A DNA stretch of 64,000 nt from Sclerurus mexicanus (taxonomy: Eukaryota; Chordata; Aves; Passeriformes; Furnariidae), in contig VWZF01004013.1 in assembly GCA_013396755.1 (NCBI GenBank), positions 558,001 through 622,000 of the forward strand, given 5' to 3'. Shown here in pieces: positions 50,301 to 61,900 of the stretch. Position 1 is the first letter of the stretch. Every line of letters starts with the position of its first letter. Below the pieces are notes generated by a model. The model saw only the letters and a list, made by a program, of their open reading frames with translations, did not search any database and was not told where the DNA came from. A program made the translations under genes and the position numbers.

Positions 50301-53300
50301 TTCTCTTGTGCTTAATACATTTTCAGTCTTGGCATAAGTGCTGTTTTTGTTATAGGATTAAGCATACTGAGGTATTGTCTCTAAAGCCAAGCCTTCAACA
50401 TAGTACAATAATAGGCCTATGAAAACACCTTTCACTTGCTTGATCCATTTATTCCATCAAAATTCACACAGTATTGTATGTGCCTCCATATGTGTCTGCA
50501 CATATGTGCCTTCATCTCTTGAATCCATAAGTCTCTCTGGAAGCAGAAGAGAGCAGCTGCAGGAGAAAGTTTATACCTGCAATTTGGAGGTTCTGTCTGA
50601 CTGGAGCGGGGGAGGTGTCTGGGTAAGATGACTTAGCTGTTATTCTCCTTGTCTCTTGGTCCATATTTGTACCCCTCGGAGAGTCAGAAGACATAGTTCC
50701 AAGGGATAGAGATATTTTCTCAGCTTCTCAAAGAAAATCTAGGGTTTTTTTAACTATTAGTAATTTTTATTTTAACTAGTAGGGTCAAGTAATTCTCATA
50801 GTCTGAGATTCTGCAGTGCTGATGAAAGACAGAAGCTAAATCCTCTCCTGTGCCTTTCTTTTTATACAGTCACTCTTCAGCAGTAAAAAACATCTGTACA
50901 GTTTGTATGCAAAGCTCAGCCCTAATGTATTCAAAGTATTTCACCTCCTCTCCAATTTCTAAACCAACTGTGAGCAACTTCGAATTCAAGTGTCTTTGGA
51001 AAATAAATTTGGCAATCCTTTCAGGGAGAGACTGGTGTTCGTGTAGAATCATTGAAATGGGAAAGTATTAATTCTGTGTCAGTGGCACTAAAGCAGTCTG
51101 AGTAACTTCATTTTAGCTATTCTACTGTTCATGAGCAAGAGTTTGCAAAAAATGAGACCGATCTTAATCTTCAAAGAATTAAAGAGTGGTAGAAAGTTTA
51201 TCTACAAGTCTTATTGAAAACTGGTGAAAAAGAAGGGTTTGGCTCAGGGGATACTTCTTTGTCTAGTAAGTATGGACACTTACTAATAAACGTAAATGTA
51301 GAGAAGATGCATGTTATATAATTCTGTAAGGTGGTTGACTTAGTACAGCATGGAATCCTGATTTAAAATCTTATGATGTCCAATATCAGTAGAACACAGA
51401 GTCAGCAGAATAACAATTAGCTTAGTTACATCCAAACATGACTGGTTCATAGTGAGTTCTAATTAAAAACAGTACCAATGCCCACAGTGGGCTTCTGCAG
51501 AGGTTGTTACTGAGACAGATGTTATGCAACTTTTTCTCGATTATCTAGAAGGAACATGAAGCTCTCAATAACTAAATTGTCAGATGATACAGTAGTAGAC
51601 AAAGGAAGAAATAATGAGAAGTACTTTGTATCACACAGCAAGCTAGACACTGATAGAATGGAATGCAGAAAGTCTCATTTATATAGACAGACAAAATCTG
51701 CCTCAAAAGTGTTAAGAAATCAGTTGTAGTATTTACCCTTAAATGTTCAGTTTTAAAAGAGAGATCTAAATTGTTTTTTTCCACTCAGGGAAGAATGATT
51801 TCACATAATCTGCCTATTTTTGCAGAGACGGCTCTAAAATCTGAGAACTGTAAAATTATTTAAAGCAATATATTTAATTTCTGTTTACACCATACCATTG
51901 TTTTATACAGTCCCACAAATTACTCTTTCTACCTGGCCTTTTTACTGCAGCTGAAAGATTGTCATTCTTAAAATTAAGTTTGCTACACAAATACCTCTCG
52001 CTTCAAATTTAGTTTGCCTTCTCTGAATAAAACAGAATTCTAGAAGAGGGTAATATGTGTAAATGAAATATTGCTAAAGTCCAAAGTAATGTAAAAACTT
52101 AAGTAATCTGTCCATATCTCCTATGGTCCATTAAAACTATTCCATTCCACAGTTTTTTCTACCAAAGAAGTTACTTAGTAAAAAAGTTGGACACGTGGGT
52201 TTTTTTCACCCTTTTTAATTTTTTTTTTTTAATTTTCTGGAATGATTGTGACCTAAGAAGGACCAAAATTAGAAGGAATTTGACTTATAGAAAATGTTGA
52301 GACTTCATTAAAAAAAAATTGAAAACATACCTCTGTAATTATTGTTTTAAGCACATCAGTGCAATATTGTATTTTGTTTATATGAATAGGAAAAAAGAGT
52401 TTCTGTGTAATTTTTTTTTGTGCTCTCAAGTAGTCCTTTAGTATTTATTGCAATTTACTGTTGTATCAAAGATTGTATTGAAATTCATTGGTACGGTTCA
52501 AATAAGCTGTTTGCTCTTCTTCCATAACCTGGAGACTTTTTGCTGCTGAATAAATACTGCAGAAATAAATGGCAGTTGCACTTTACTGTTATTCATAGGG
52601 TCATAACACTCAAGGTTAATGTGTGCTATGATGGCCTTTTCATGAAAAATGTTTGCAAATCTTGAAAGTTTCATAAATTTTAACACATATAATTTGTCCA
52701 AAACTTCCTACCCAAAAGCATGGTTGTTCTTTATTCATTCTTCATCATTCATTTCTCTTTCAAAACCTTCCATTTTGCCAATGAGGGAACATACACAGCA
52801 TATACATATACATCACAGCATCTGCCAAAAGTGACTGGTAACATGTTTATGGTGAGACAAGAAGTTAAATTGTTCTACAACCCCATCAACAAAAATTTTC
52901 TATGCCCTAAAAAAAACCCAGGATAAACATTTTCAATTATTGTTTAGCAATTTGTCTCATTTTGCAATGATTCCACAAGAAAAATAAAATACTAAGTTAC
53001 CATACTGTTTATTCCAAGCAAATAATTCAGGTCTATCCTATTTAACATATTTCAAGCAGTAGATTGTGGATAGATGAAAATATGCATTAAATTTCATGAC
53101 TACAATCATGGGAGCTGTAACTCCTACAAAGCACAGCTACTTAGTTTTTGAAATATGAATGACCTAACAGGCCTGATAGATAGGAATTGGCTGTATACTT
53201 CCATACACCCCAAATATGCTCTTCCCTCTTAATCAACACATTCAACAGTGGCAATGCCTTATCAGTGGAGAAATTTTTCCTCAGTTGTGTTCACCATTCC

Positions 53301-53370
53301 TGAAAGTGTTTGGTTTCTAAGCCCATTCGTGCTGTTTTCTGAAACTAAATGCTAATAAGCAGGTTTGGAG
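44313..53370. other. Non-coding sequence, no supported gene
   Basis: Unique sequence with a purine GAAA repeat at 45920-45951 and scattered A or T runs. A 60-codon frame at 46677-46859 (+) ends in a Glu/Lys/Arg-rich, coiled-coil-like tail (REEKVERRR-like charge pattern) but has no splice context or recognised family. The 131-codon frame at 48126-48521 (-) likewise has no motif. I see no RNA gene or repeat body. Confidence 0.5.
45920..45951. repeat. Purine GAAA/GA microsatellite
   Basis: AGAAGAAAGAGAGAAAGAAA and continuing GAGAAAGAAAGG; an imperfect polypurine repeat about 32 bases long. Confidence 0.85.
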
Positions 53371-53550
53371 TGTTCTGTTGGGCTTCTGTGGCCAGGTCTA
53401 GGTGGGGAGGGGCTACAGGTGTGGCTTCTGCAAGAAACTGCCAGAAGCCTCTCCCTCATGTCCTGCAGAGCCAATGCCAGTCAGGCCCAGGACCTGCCAC
53501 TGGGCATGGCCCAGCCAATCAGGAGTGATAGTAACACCTCTGTGATAACA

Positions 53551-53563
53551 CATTTAAGAAGGG
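53551..53563 (+). promoter_or_regulatory. LTR TATA-like box
   Basis: CATTTAAGAAGGG about 180 bases into the LTR is in the position where this family usually carries its TATTTAAG promoter box. It differs from that consensus by a T-to-C change at the first base. Present activity is unknown. Confidence 0.45.
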
Positions 53564-54199
53564 AAAGAAAGTTATTGGGCAGTTGAAAATTGCAGCCAGC
53601 AAAGAGCGGAGTTAGAATATGTGACTAACAGTGTAGACATCAGGGTCAGTGCAGAAAGAGAGGTAGAAGGTGCTCCAGGTGGCAGAGCTGAGGTTCCTCT
53701 GCAGCGCATGGTGCAGACCATGGTGGAGCAGCTGTGCCTCTGCAGCCCATGGAGGGCCATGGGGGTGCAGAGATCCACCTGCAGCCCATGGAGGAACACA
53801 TTCTGGAGCAGGTGGATGTGACCCTGTGATGGAGCAGGGTCCCAGCAGGGACCTGCAGCCCATGGAGAGAGAAGCCCCCACTGGAGCAGGTTTTCCATAG
53901 TAGGACTTGTGGCTTTTTGAGGAACCCATGCTGGAGCAACTTATTCCTGAAGAACTGCACACCAGGGAGAAGTGACCCATGTGACAGCAGTTTTGCAAAG
54001 AACTGTTGCCTGTGGGATGGACTGACGCTGGAGAGGTTTATGAAGGACTGTCTCCTGTGGGAGGAAAACCACGGGGAAGCAGTGGCAGAATAACCTCCAT
54101 TCCCAGTCTCCCTGCACCGCTGAGGGGAAGGAGGTAGAACTTGGAAGGAAGGAGGGGTGGGGGTAGAACTTCTCACTTCTCTGCTCTGATCCTGTTAGT

Positions 54200-54205
54200 A
54201 ATAAA
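54200..54205 (+). terminator. LTR polyadenylation signal AATAAA
   Basis: A canonical AATAAA about 190 bases before the LTR end, followed by a T-rich GAGTCTGTTTTTCCTG segment. This fits the R/U5 layout of the family. Confidence 0.55.
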
Positions 54206-54390
54206 TATAATTAATATCCCAACTTTGAGTCTGTTTTTCCTGTAATGGTCATCAGTAAGTGACCTCTCCCAGCTCTTATATGAACTCATGAATCCTTCGT
54301 TGATTTTTCTCTTCTCTGTCCAGTCACAGAGAGGAGGGAGAGAGTGGCTTTAGTGGCTACCTGGCATTCAGACAGGGTCAACCCACTACA

Positions 54391-55029
54391 AAAGTTTTCT
54401 CTTCCCTGAAGGTTTTGAATAAGATCTTAAAGTGACAGCTAAGGATTGCTAGAGCATTTTCAAAGTGAGATCATTTCTTATTCTCATCTTGGTGCTTTAG
54501 TATCTCTCCTCTTTCTTCTTATATACCTACTGCTGTTTGAAAACTGCTATAAAGCAAAAAATTATTCTTCATTTGCCTATGCAAATGCTGCACCACTAGA
54601 ATCTGATTCTTTCATTTTAGGAAGTTGGAGGAACTTTTTTTTTTTTGAGTAGTGTCAGTCACAATTATTTCAATATGCTTAGATGTTGCAGAACTCTTAA
54701 GGCATATCTGCTATTTATTGAGACTGTTTTAAGGTACTACTGAGTTAATATTTCTTCTCTTTTAGTTGATGCCTGTCATGGAAGACCTTTTGTACACACA
54801 AACAGTGGTGCCAATGCATGACTAAGTCTGTAAAGGCTTATAGCTTGCACACTTTACATGGCATAGCCTTTGTCTGTTTCTTCTTCCTTTAAAATCAACC
54901 ATGAATACTTTCATCCACCAGTACAGTGTTTTGCATTCCTTTAATTGGAAAGTCAGTAATAGAGAAAAGCAACCTTATGCTTTATCCACCTAGTGCAGTC
55001 TACTACTCTTTTATACCAAGTGTCAGAAG
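54391..55029. other. Non-coding spacer, no gene seen
   Basis: AT-rich spacer between the solo LTR and an old CR1 piece. A T run near 54638-54647 is the only notable tract. Confidence 0.6.
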
Positions 55030-55405
55030 CCTCTGCTCTTTCAATTTAAAGCCATTCTCCCTTGTCCCATCACAACACACCTTTGTAAAAAGTCTCTCTC
55101 CAGCCTCCTCGAAGGTCCCCTTTAGGTATTGGAAGGCTGCTGTAAGGTCTCCCTGGATCCTTCTCTTCTCCAGGTTGTCCTCAGCCTGTCCTCACAGAAG
55201 AGGTGGTCCAACCCTGTGATCATTTCTGTGGCGCTTGCTGGACTCCAACAGATCTACATCCTTCTTATTTTGGAGGTCCTATTGCTAGACTCAGAACTCA
55301 AGATGGGATCTCATGAAAGCAGAGTAGATGAGCAGAATCACCTCTCTTGGCATGCTAGTCACGCTGCTTTTGATGCAGCCCAGGGTATCATTGCAGCCTA
55401 GTATA
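55030..55405 (-). mobile_element. Old CR1 fragment, minus strand
   Basis: Read on the plus strand, TTTAAAGCCATTCTCCCTTG, then AAAAAGTCTCTCTCCAGCC, TTTAGGTATTGGAAGGCTGC and CCTTCTCTTCTCCAGG follow the complement of the CR1 C-terminal coding and 3' region in order. The match runs on to GATGCAGCCCAGGGTATCAT near 55386. Both ends are missing and there are small deletions (one near 55175), so this is an old, partial copy. It lies head to head with a plus-strand CR1 tail 340 bases away. Confidence 0.88.
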
Positions 55406-55744
55406 ATGGCACTTTCCAACAAGCAGTAAGGAAAATTTTATATATTAGTACCAACCACCAGATTTCTTGCTGTTACAGAAATCTGCCTGAATTTATGTAT
55501 ATCACATTTGCTGATTATGAAGCATTTTAAGAATAATTTCATAGCAAAAACATTTGCACAAAACCCAGAAAAATCAGTTACTGATAGAACTACATCATGC
55601 CCAATGCTAATTATCTCCTCCCCACTCTTTACTACCTTTCAGCCTTCAAGTGTTTGTTTTCCTATAGTTCCATGACTGTGTACAAGGTTTTGTTTAGCCT
55701 GAACACTGTGAGGCAAATGTTATTTTCCTGTGGGAAGACTTTGT
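55406..55744. other. Spacer between two opposed CR1 fragments
   Basis: AT-rich spacer without a recognised feature. A few bases near 55700-55712 (TTTAGCCTGAA) recall CR1 but are too short to call. Confidence 0.5.
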
Positions 55745-56140
55745 GCTGTGTTGGGTTGTTTAGCCTGGTGAAAAGGACACTCAAGGGAGACCTTATCGCT
55801 CTCTACAACTACTTGAAAGGAGGTTGTAGCAAGGTGGGGGTTAGTTTCTTCTCCCAGGTAACAAGTGAGAAAATGAGAGGAAATGGGCTCCAGTTGTGTC
55901 AGAGGAGGTTTAGATTCGATACTAGAAAAAATTTCTTCACTGAGGGGGTGGTCAGGCATTGATTGCATCAGGCTTCCCAGGGAAGCGGTGGGACCACCAT
56001 CCCTGTAAGCTTTCAAAAAATATGTGTGCATGTAGCACTTGGGGACACTGTTTAGTGATGAACACAGTGGTGCACTAAGGTAATGTTTGGACTTGATGAT
56101 TTTGGAGGTCTTTTTCAACCTAAAAGATTCTACAATTGGA
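55745..56140 (+). mobile_element. CR1 3' end fragment, plus strand
   Basis: The plus strand encodes GLFSLVKRTLKGDLIALYNY and continues with QVTSEKMRGNGLQLCQRR and RKNFFTEGVV, the C-terminal CR1 ORF2 segment. A stop interrupts it at about 55960. The non-coding 3' region follows, with GGACTTGATGATTTTGGAGG and TTTTTCAACCTAAAAGATTC, ending in a decayed GATTCTAC terminus near 56136. Only the last 400 bases or so of the element remain. Divergence suggests an older insertion than the 26953-28456 copy. Confidence 0.92.
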
Positions 56141-58799
56141 TTTGTACCTACTACAGGGTGACCAAAATTTTGAATTCTACAGCTGTTACTATAGACAGGG
56201 TATTTTATAGTATAAAAAGTCCTTTATTCCAGAGAGAATTGGCAAAGTTGTAGCAATAATGACTTTAATAAGCGCTGTATAACTTAAGACCCCAAGGAAC
56301 TGGTTAGTTAAATTATTATAGAAACAGCCATTCAACATTCCTAAATAGCTATAGAAAATCTTTCTATGTCAATTTTTTTATATACTAAATGTTTATCTTT
56401 ATTGATGACATCTCAAAGGATAACGTCATTAAAAGTAAAAAATAATGTTCTAATTTTATTTAAAAATTGTTTAAATTTAAAAATACTTGGATATTGTAGG
56501 TAATGATGTAATAATGATCCTTTTCCAACTTGTTTGCAGATAAGGGTATTCACCTTATAAATATATGAACTCTTAAGTTTACATTTTCATCAGGAAACTT
56601 ATTCTTAGAAATTATGCAAGTGAGCATATGAATGTCATTGCAAGATTCTAAAAAAACAAAAAGCAGACACATTTCTAAGAACAGGTTGCCACCAAACGAA
56701 AAATATTAACTGGTCATTTTTTAAGTTGTTTAAAGTTGCCAAGGTGTGAATCCATGTGATTGTAATGGACAACCTTTTTCTCCTCACTCTTCCAACTTTC
56801 TCATGATAACATCAGCATCCAAAGGAATGAGCTAGAAACTCATAGTATAAAAATCCACACAGTCACTTACAGCTTGGCACTTCAGCATCTGCCTTCTGCA
56901 GAAGTAGCAGATGGATTCATTTACCAAAATCATATTTGGTTTCAGTTCTCAGCCTGTCTGTCAGAACATGTTCAGCTTTGCGAAAAGCGAAGCCTGTGTA
57001 GTATATTTTGCTCACGTAACGAGAAAGGGGCTTTACCATTCTCTAACCATAATACATTTTTTTTTCCCCACTAACAATCACAAAAATAGTTATATAGCAC
57101 CACCCCTTCTTGTCCAGCTTACTTATGGCTTACATGTCAAAGAGAAGTCAGTGCTACAGTTACTGGGAGACTTCCCCCATTTAACGCTCCCCTCACTTAA
57201 CCTTATGCACATTTGAGTCTCAAGGTGCAGCACAGACAGTTCACACAATCTGCAGGCTCCCCAGGAGCTGGGAATGTGAGTTAAAAACAAGGCCACCAGA
57301 CTAGCAATCTGTATGGAGGTCCCTCTTTCAGAAATGTGTGTTCCTCTACTACACCACTCTCTTGTTATCTAATCTATAAAGAATAAATGAGAAGCCAGAA
57401 GAAAATTACTTATGAGTAAACAGTCTATCCTATCCAATTTTATTGTAATATTGGAAGAGAATGGCACCAAATATCTGCGAAGGCATAAAAGGCTTTTCTA
57501 TACAATTACAAGATTGTTGTTTTTGTTTAACCTGCTTCAGGTATGGAGGGAGATTAATCATCTTTAATATAAAATCTTAGAAGCAGGAACAAACAGACAG
57601 AATGTAATTACGGTTACCTATACAACCCTTACTTGCTATCTATTATGGACATTTCATAAGAAAGCTCAATATTTTTACATCACTTCAAGTTTCTTTCTCA
57701 GCATCAGAATATTACATCATGTCCCTAAGTAGTTTGAGCCTAAAGTTTTGTCATAAATTTTATCAGATTGTATTTGCTCTCTTGCCTTTATTTGCAATGA
57801 TCAGTTGAAGAGTAGAAGACTGTACATTTTATCCCAGAGAATATCTGAGAAAAAAATAATAAAAAAAAAATGATGTTCACAGGTTCACAGTAGCATCAGA
57901 AGAACAAAGAAGATGATAACAGACACTAAACCTCTAAAGTATGTGAACAGTAAGCCAAGAAATATAGAAAAGTATAAAGAGATAATACTTTCAATATATG
58001 CCAAGTTTATGATTCAGTTGGTGTAACAGAGACTTGATGGGATAATCCATATGATGGGAAATTAATACATATGAAAAACCTTGTTCAAGAAATGCAAGCA
58101 AGGGAATAAAGGATGAGGATCACTAAGGCATACATTTGATCTAGGTCAATCCTTTCAACGACAACAGCACTGCTGAAAAACTGAGCAATGATAAGAGTAC
58201 TAAAAGCTGTGCACAACCATCATTACATAGTTCCAACATTAAACAGTAAACCAAGATCGCACAGAGAGAGGAATTAGCAGATTCATACCGAGAACAAAAG
58301 TTCATGATAATGAGAGGTACTAACTGTGCAGACAATTCCAGGAATACAGATGAACTAAGTCTGTCCAGCAAGCTCTTAGAATCCATTGACAATTATTGGT
58401 TAGAGATAGAAAAGGAAATGTCTCGTGTGTTTTACTCTAACTAGGTAGAAGGAACTGCCTGAGAATACCATCCTTAGAAGGCAGCTCAGAGTGGCACTGA
58501 ATTTACAATATTCATAATTTTTAAATGGTGATAATAAACAATTTTAAAAAGTCACAGCTTTCAGAAAAGTGGATTTTACTAAACTACATGACTAGTAGAT
58601 AAGCTTTCATAAAGAGCTTGGTCTGAGAAAAATGAGTAAGATGAGCTGAAAATCCAGTAAATAAAAAATACTGAAGCCACAGTTAGATAATAAATTTGTC
58701 TAACTGCAAGTGAGCACAAGAAATAAACATACACTAAAAATTGGATGCATTTACAAAAAGCACAAAATTGTAGCAGAAGCATGTAGGAGCAGATTTTGT
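56141..58799. other. AT-rich non-coding sequence, no gene seen
   Basis: No recognised repeat or exon. Reading frames reach 101 codons (56911-57216, +) without any motif. A short A-rich interruption lies at 57853-57870. Confidence 0.6.
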
Positions 58800-58930
58800 G
58801 CCCCAGTTCAGGCCCGGACAGAGTTAATTATCCCGCAGTTGCCGTGAGGGTGCAGAGCCTGGAGCCACGTGGGCATGTCTGGGTTGTTGCTCCATACCAC
58901 CCATGTCATTGTTGGTTTGGGATTTTTAAG
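58800..58930. mobile_element. Possible LTR scrap of an avian endogenous retrovirus
   Basis: A patch with a sharp rise in GC and CpG content includes ACAGAGTTAATTATCCCGC, GGGTTGTTGCTCCATACCAC and CCATGTCATTGTTGG. These recall blocks (acagagttaatt..., ccataccatatgacgtcat) found in another common avian LTR family. It is about 130 bases, without termini or coding sequence. Recognition is by eye and tentative. Confidence 0.4.
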
Positions 58931-61900
58931 TGGCAAAAAGTAGGAGGCCAGAGATTTATAGATCAGACAGCTCAATTCTGACTCCCAGGAAATTTTTCAC
59001 AACAAAATTAATAATTCCTGAGTTAATAATAAAAAATAAGAAAAGGGTTAAAGAAAAATCTGGATTTGTCACAAGTAAATGAAGTGCAGGGAATCTAATT
59101 TTCTTTCTATAGCATAAAGCTAAATTCCCCCTACTTATGAAACACTGCATAGGCTGACTCCCTCCCATCTTTTCTAACCTTTTGATAACATGATTCAGAG
59201 CAATGTGTATATTTTCTTCAACAGAAAACTCAGTTTCCTGGCAAAGTGATGCAAAAGGGGTAAAGAATAAGGAGAAATGCACATTTAGCTGCAGTAAAAG
59301 TCGGGTTTTGGAAATTATTATTTCAGATTAAGAAAATGGTCTCTATAGTAGCATAAACAAAATTGTGAATGGTAGTTCATTCAGTTATTTCTCATAAATG
59401 AGTTGCTATATACCTTTAATTCTCCCTTAATTCTCTCAATGCAGCCTTTAATTCTCTGTACTTTTCCCTGTTTCACCCTTCTTTTCAATGTGGAGAAGAC
59501 CAGAAATCTTTATAAGGTATTTAAGATTCTGTTGTACCACAGGGCTATCCAGCAGCATAATGATGTTCTTTATTTTGTTTTCCTCTATTTCTTCCCTAAT
59601 AGTTTCTTAAACTCTGATTGCTTTTTTGATCACACCAAACTGAGGTTTTTGGAGAAGTATCTACTAAAATCCCAATAACCACTATTACTCGGTAACAGGG
59701 TAACTGGGAGACCAACACTTGAAATATTAGGTTAGGAGGTTTTTTTTCCTTATTACCTACATTTGCTGTTTACTGTCTTCTTTAGTCAGTAACTAAAATA
59801 CATCTGCCTTTCTTCACAACCCATATCTGTTTTACCCTGGATATTAGTTCTTGAATAATTTATATTGTTAGCAAATACTGTCACCTCGATAGTTAAAAAC
59901 TTCTGAATAACATTTATGTGCATGTTAAAGACCTTTTCAGAGAGATCTCTTTGAGATTCCAATATTGAGCTCTCACCAATATGAAAGATAATCATCTATT
60001 TCTCATCTTTCGTGCAATACCAGCAGAAATGGTAAAGTCCTTTATTATTTATTTTTACCAAATATAAATTAGCAGAATAGTGTAATTATAAATAGTATGC
60101 ATGTACTTAGTAACACAGTGATGGCAATATCAGACCAATGTATAAGCATTTTACTAAGTATATGAGCAATGTGATCACCAGAGTGACAAGGATGGTTGTA
60201 GGTGTACTAGAAACCATCCAAGTAACAAAAAATTGCCAGAGAATGGATAAGTGACTGCAAATAGGCAGAACATCCTCCAGAATGTCTGACAAGACAAAAG
60301 AAAACAACACAAACATAGCCAAGAGCAGAGGAGAGCACCTTATTTGTGAGGGGGTGATAGCAATAAAATATTAGGGAAGGAAAAACATGAAAGAAGGCAA
60401 CTTCAGTTTTGACTAGTCTTGTAGATGAGCTCTCACACTGAGAGCTCTTCACTTTCACCTTCTTCAGCTAGGGGAAACCAAGGGCCAGACCCATCAATGC
60501 TAACTGTACAGTACAAGCCCCATGGCACTGGAGACTTAGGTAATTTAGAAAATAGAAGCTTACAGTTAGTATACATAGTGATGATTAATATTGAATGAGA
60601 TTTAACTAATAGCACAAAACATGTTGGTAGCGAGCAAATTTAGTAAATTATAGTGTTGCAGCTGAGAATTGGACTGACCTGTCAGTCTTCCCAACATTCC
60701 CATCACAGTGATCTCTGGTTCTCTGAATATAGATAGATATACATATATACTTATGCATTTTCCCTGAGATCCAGCTACTGCCTATTCAATCACATTAAGA
60801 AAAGAGTGTAGTATCTGCTAATATTGATTATATTAGAATATGTTTCAATGTTGATTTCTTTCCATTTATATCTTTGGCAGTTTAGTAAATGCCTCACCAC
60901 TGTTTGCTGGCCCACAGTGTAGAACAAAGGGTTGTGCCACTTTGCATATACACATGAAAGCATCAAATTTGCTTCCATCTCCAGTGAAACTATCAGTTCC
61001 AGTCTGTGCTCATCATTACCCCTAGAAGCTGTGACTGGCAGGCTGGGCTGATGTTTGGCAGAGAGGTTATAGTGAAACCAGACAGCTTGATATACAGGGC
61101 GGAAATTCTCTCCTTGGCAATTTCTCAGATGGTTGGGTCTGCACATTGCGCTGGAAGATAGCTTCAGTTAAACAAAAAAAAAAACAAACAAACAAACCAA
61201 ACAAACAAAACACAACAAAAAACCCAAACACCAAAACTCATTAAGAAATCTCTGAGAATCCATTTCATGTACAGCTGCAGACCTATCAAAAGGCAATGCC
61301 TCCCATCAGACTACCACATCCTCTCTCATTAGCTTGCCAATGACAGAGGAGCTCAGCAGCCATATACAGTCTGTACCTGCTGCTTGTGTTTATTTTTCTT
61401 TTCTTTGAACAGTGAGAGGATATACATTACATCAGGTCTTGAGTTTGTAGTGCTGATAAATCACACTTGAGGGAACAGTGAAAGCAGTACTTATTTAATA
61501 AATATATGCTCATATTTCATATCTAATTGCTTCCAATGGGATCCTAAATGCATCCCGTGGAGTGAAGGGAGTACATAAGTCACAAAAGGTAGAAAACATC
61601 CGAGTGATGCATATATTTCTTGTGAGTCATAGAGAAAGCTCAAGAGCAACAGTTGTTTTTGTCACTTTGCTACCTACTACTGCTTCCAGAAGGATGGGGG
61701 AGTGAGAGAAATGAGAGACAAGCCCAAGGAGCAAACAGGAAAAAGCACCAGTAGGAATTAGCATAATACAAGTTAAAGCATAAAGGAGATTTGTATTTCC
61801 AAACCACTTGATAAATAACCCTTAGATCAACATATATCAAAGGGTAATAAATCCCACTCTTCTTGTAGGAAGACATCATCCTCATTTTAGTTTCACTTAC

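Larger units (their letters stand above)
53371..54390 (+). mobile_element. Solo LTR of an avian endogenous retrovirus (ERV-L type)
   Basis: A roughly 1,020-bp block, GC-richer than its flanks, matches a family of long LTRs that I recognise as abundant in songbird and other neoavian genomes. It starts around TGTTCTGTTGGGC (53371; the exact first base could be 53374) and ends GTCAACCCACTACA (54390), giving TG...CA termini. A TATA-like CATTTAAGAAGGG lies at 53551, consistent with a U3 promoter. A polyadenylation signal AATAAA lies at 54200-54205. The middle has repeated GCAGCCCATGG units (53742, 53781, 53855, plus a variant at 53701). No internal viral genes or second LTR are nearby, so it is a solo LTR left by recombination. 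A clear target-site duplication is not seen, consistent with age. The ERV-L assignment is from family knowledge, not from coding sequence. Confidence 0.85.

Noticed and set aside
50572..50622. Possible exon with open frame before a GTAAGA donor
   Set aside because: The upstream acceptor lacks a convincing pyrimidine tract and the peptide has no recognised homology; typical decoy.
53646..54176. 176-codon minus-strand frame inside the solo LTR
   Set aside because: It is antisense to a recognised LTR. Its regular Met/Gly/Cys pattern reflects the repeated GCAGCCCATGG units, not a gene.
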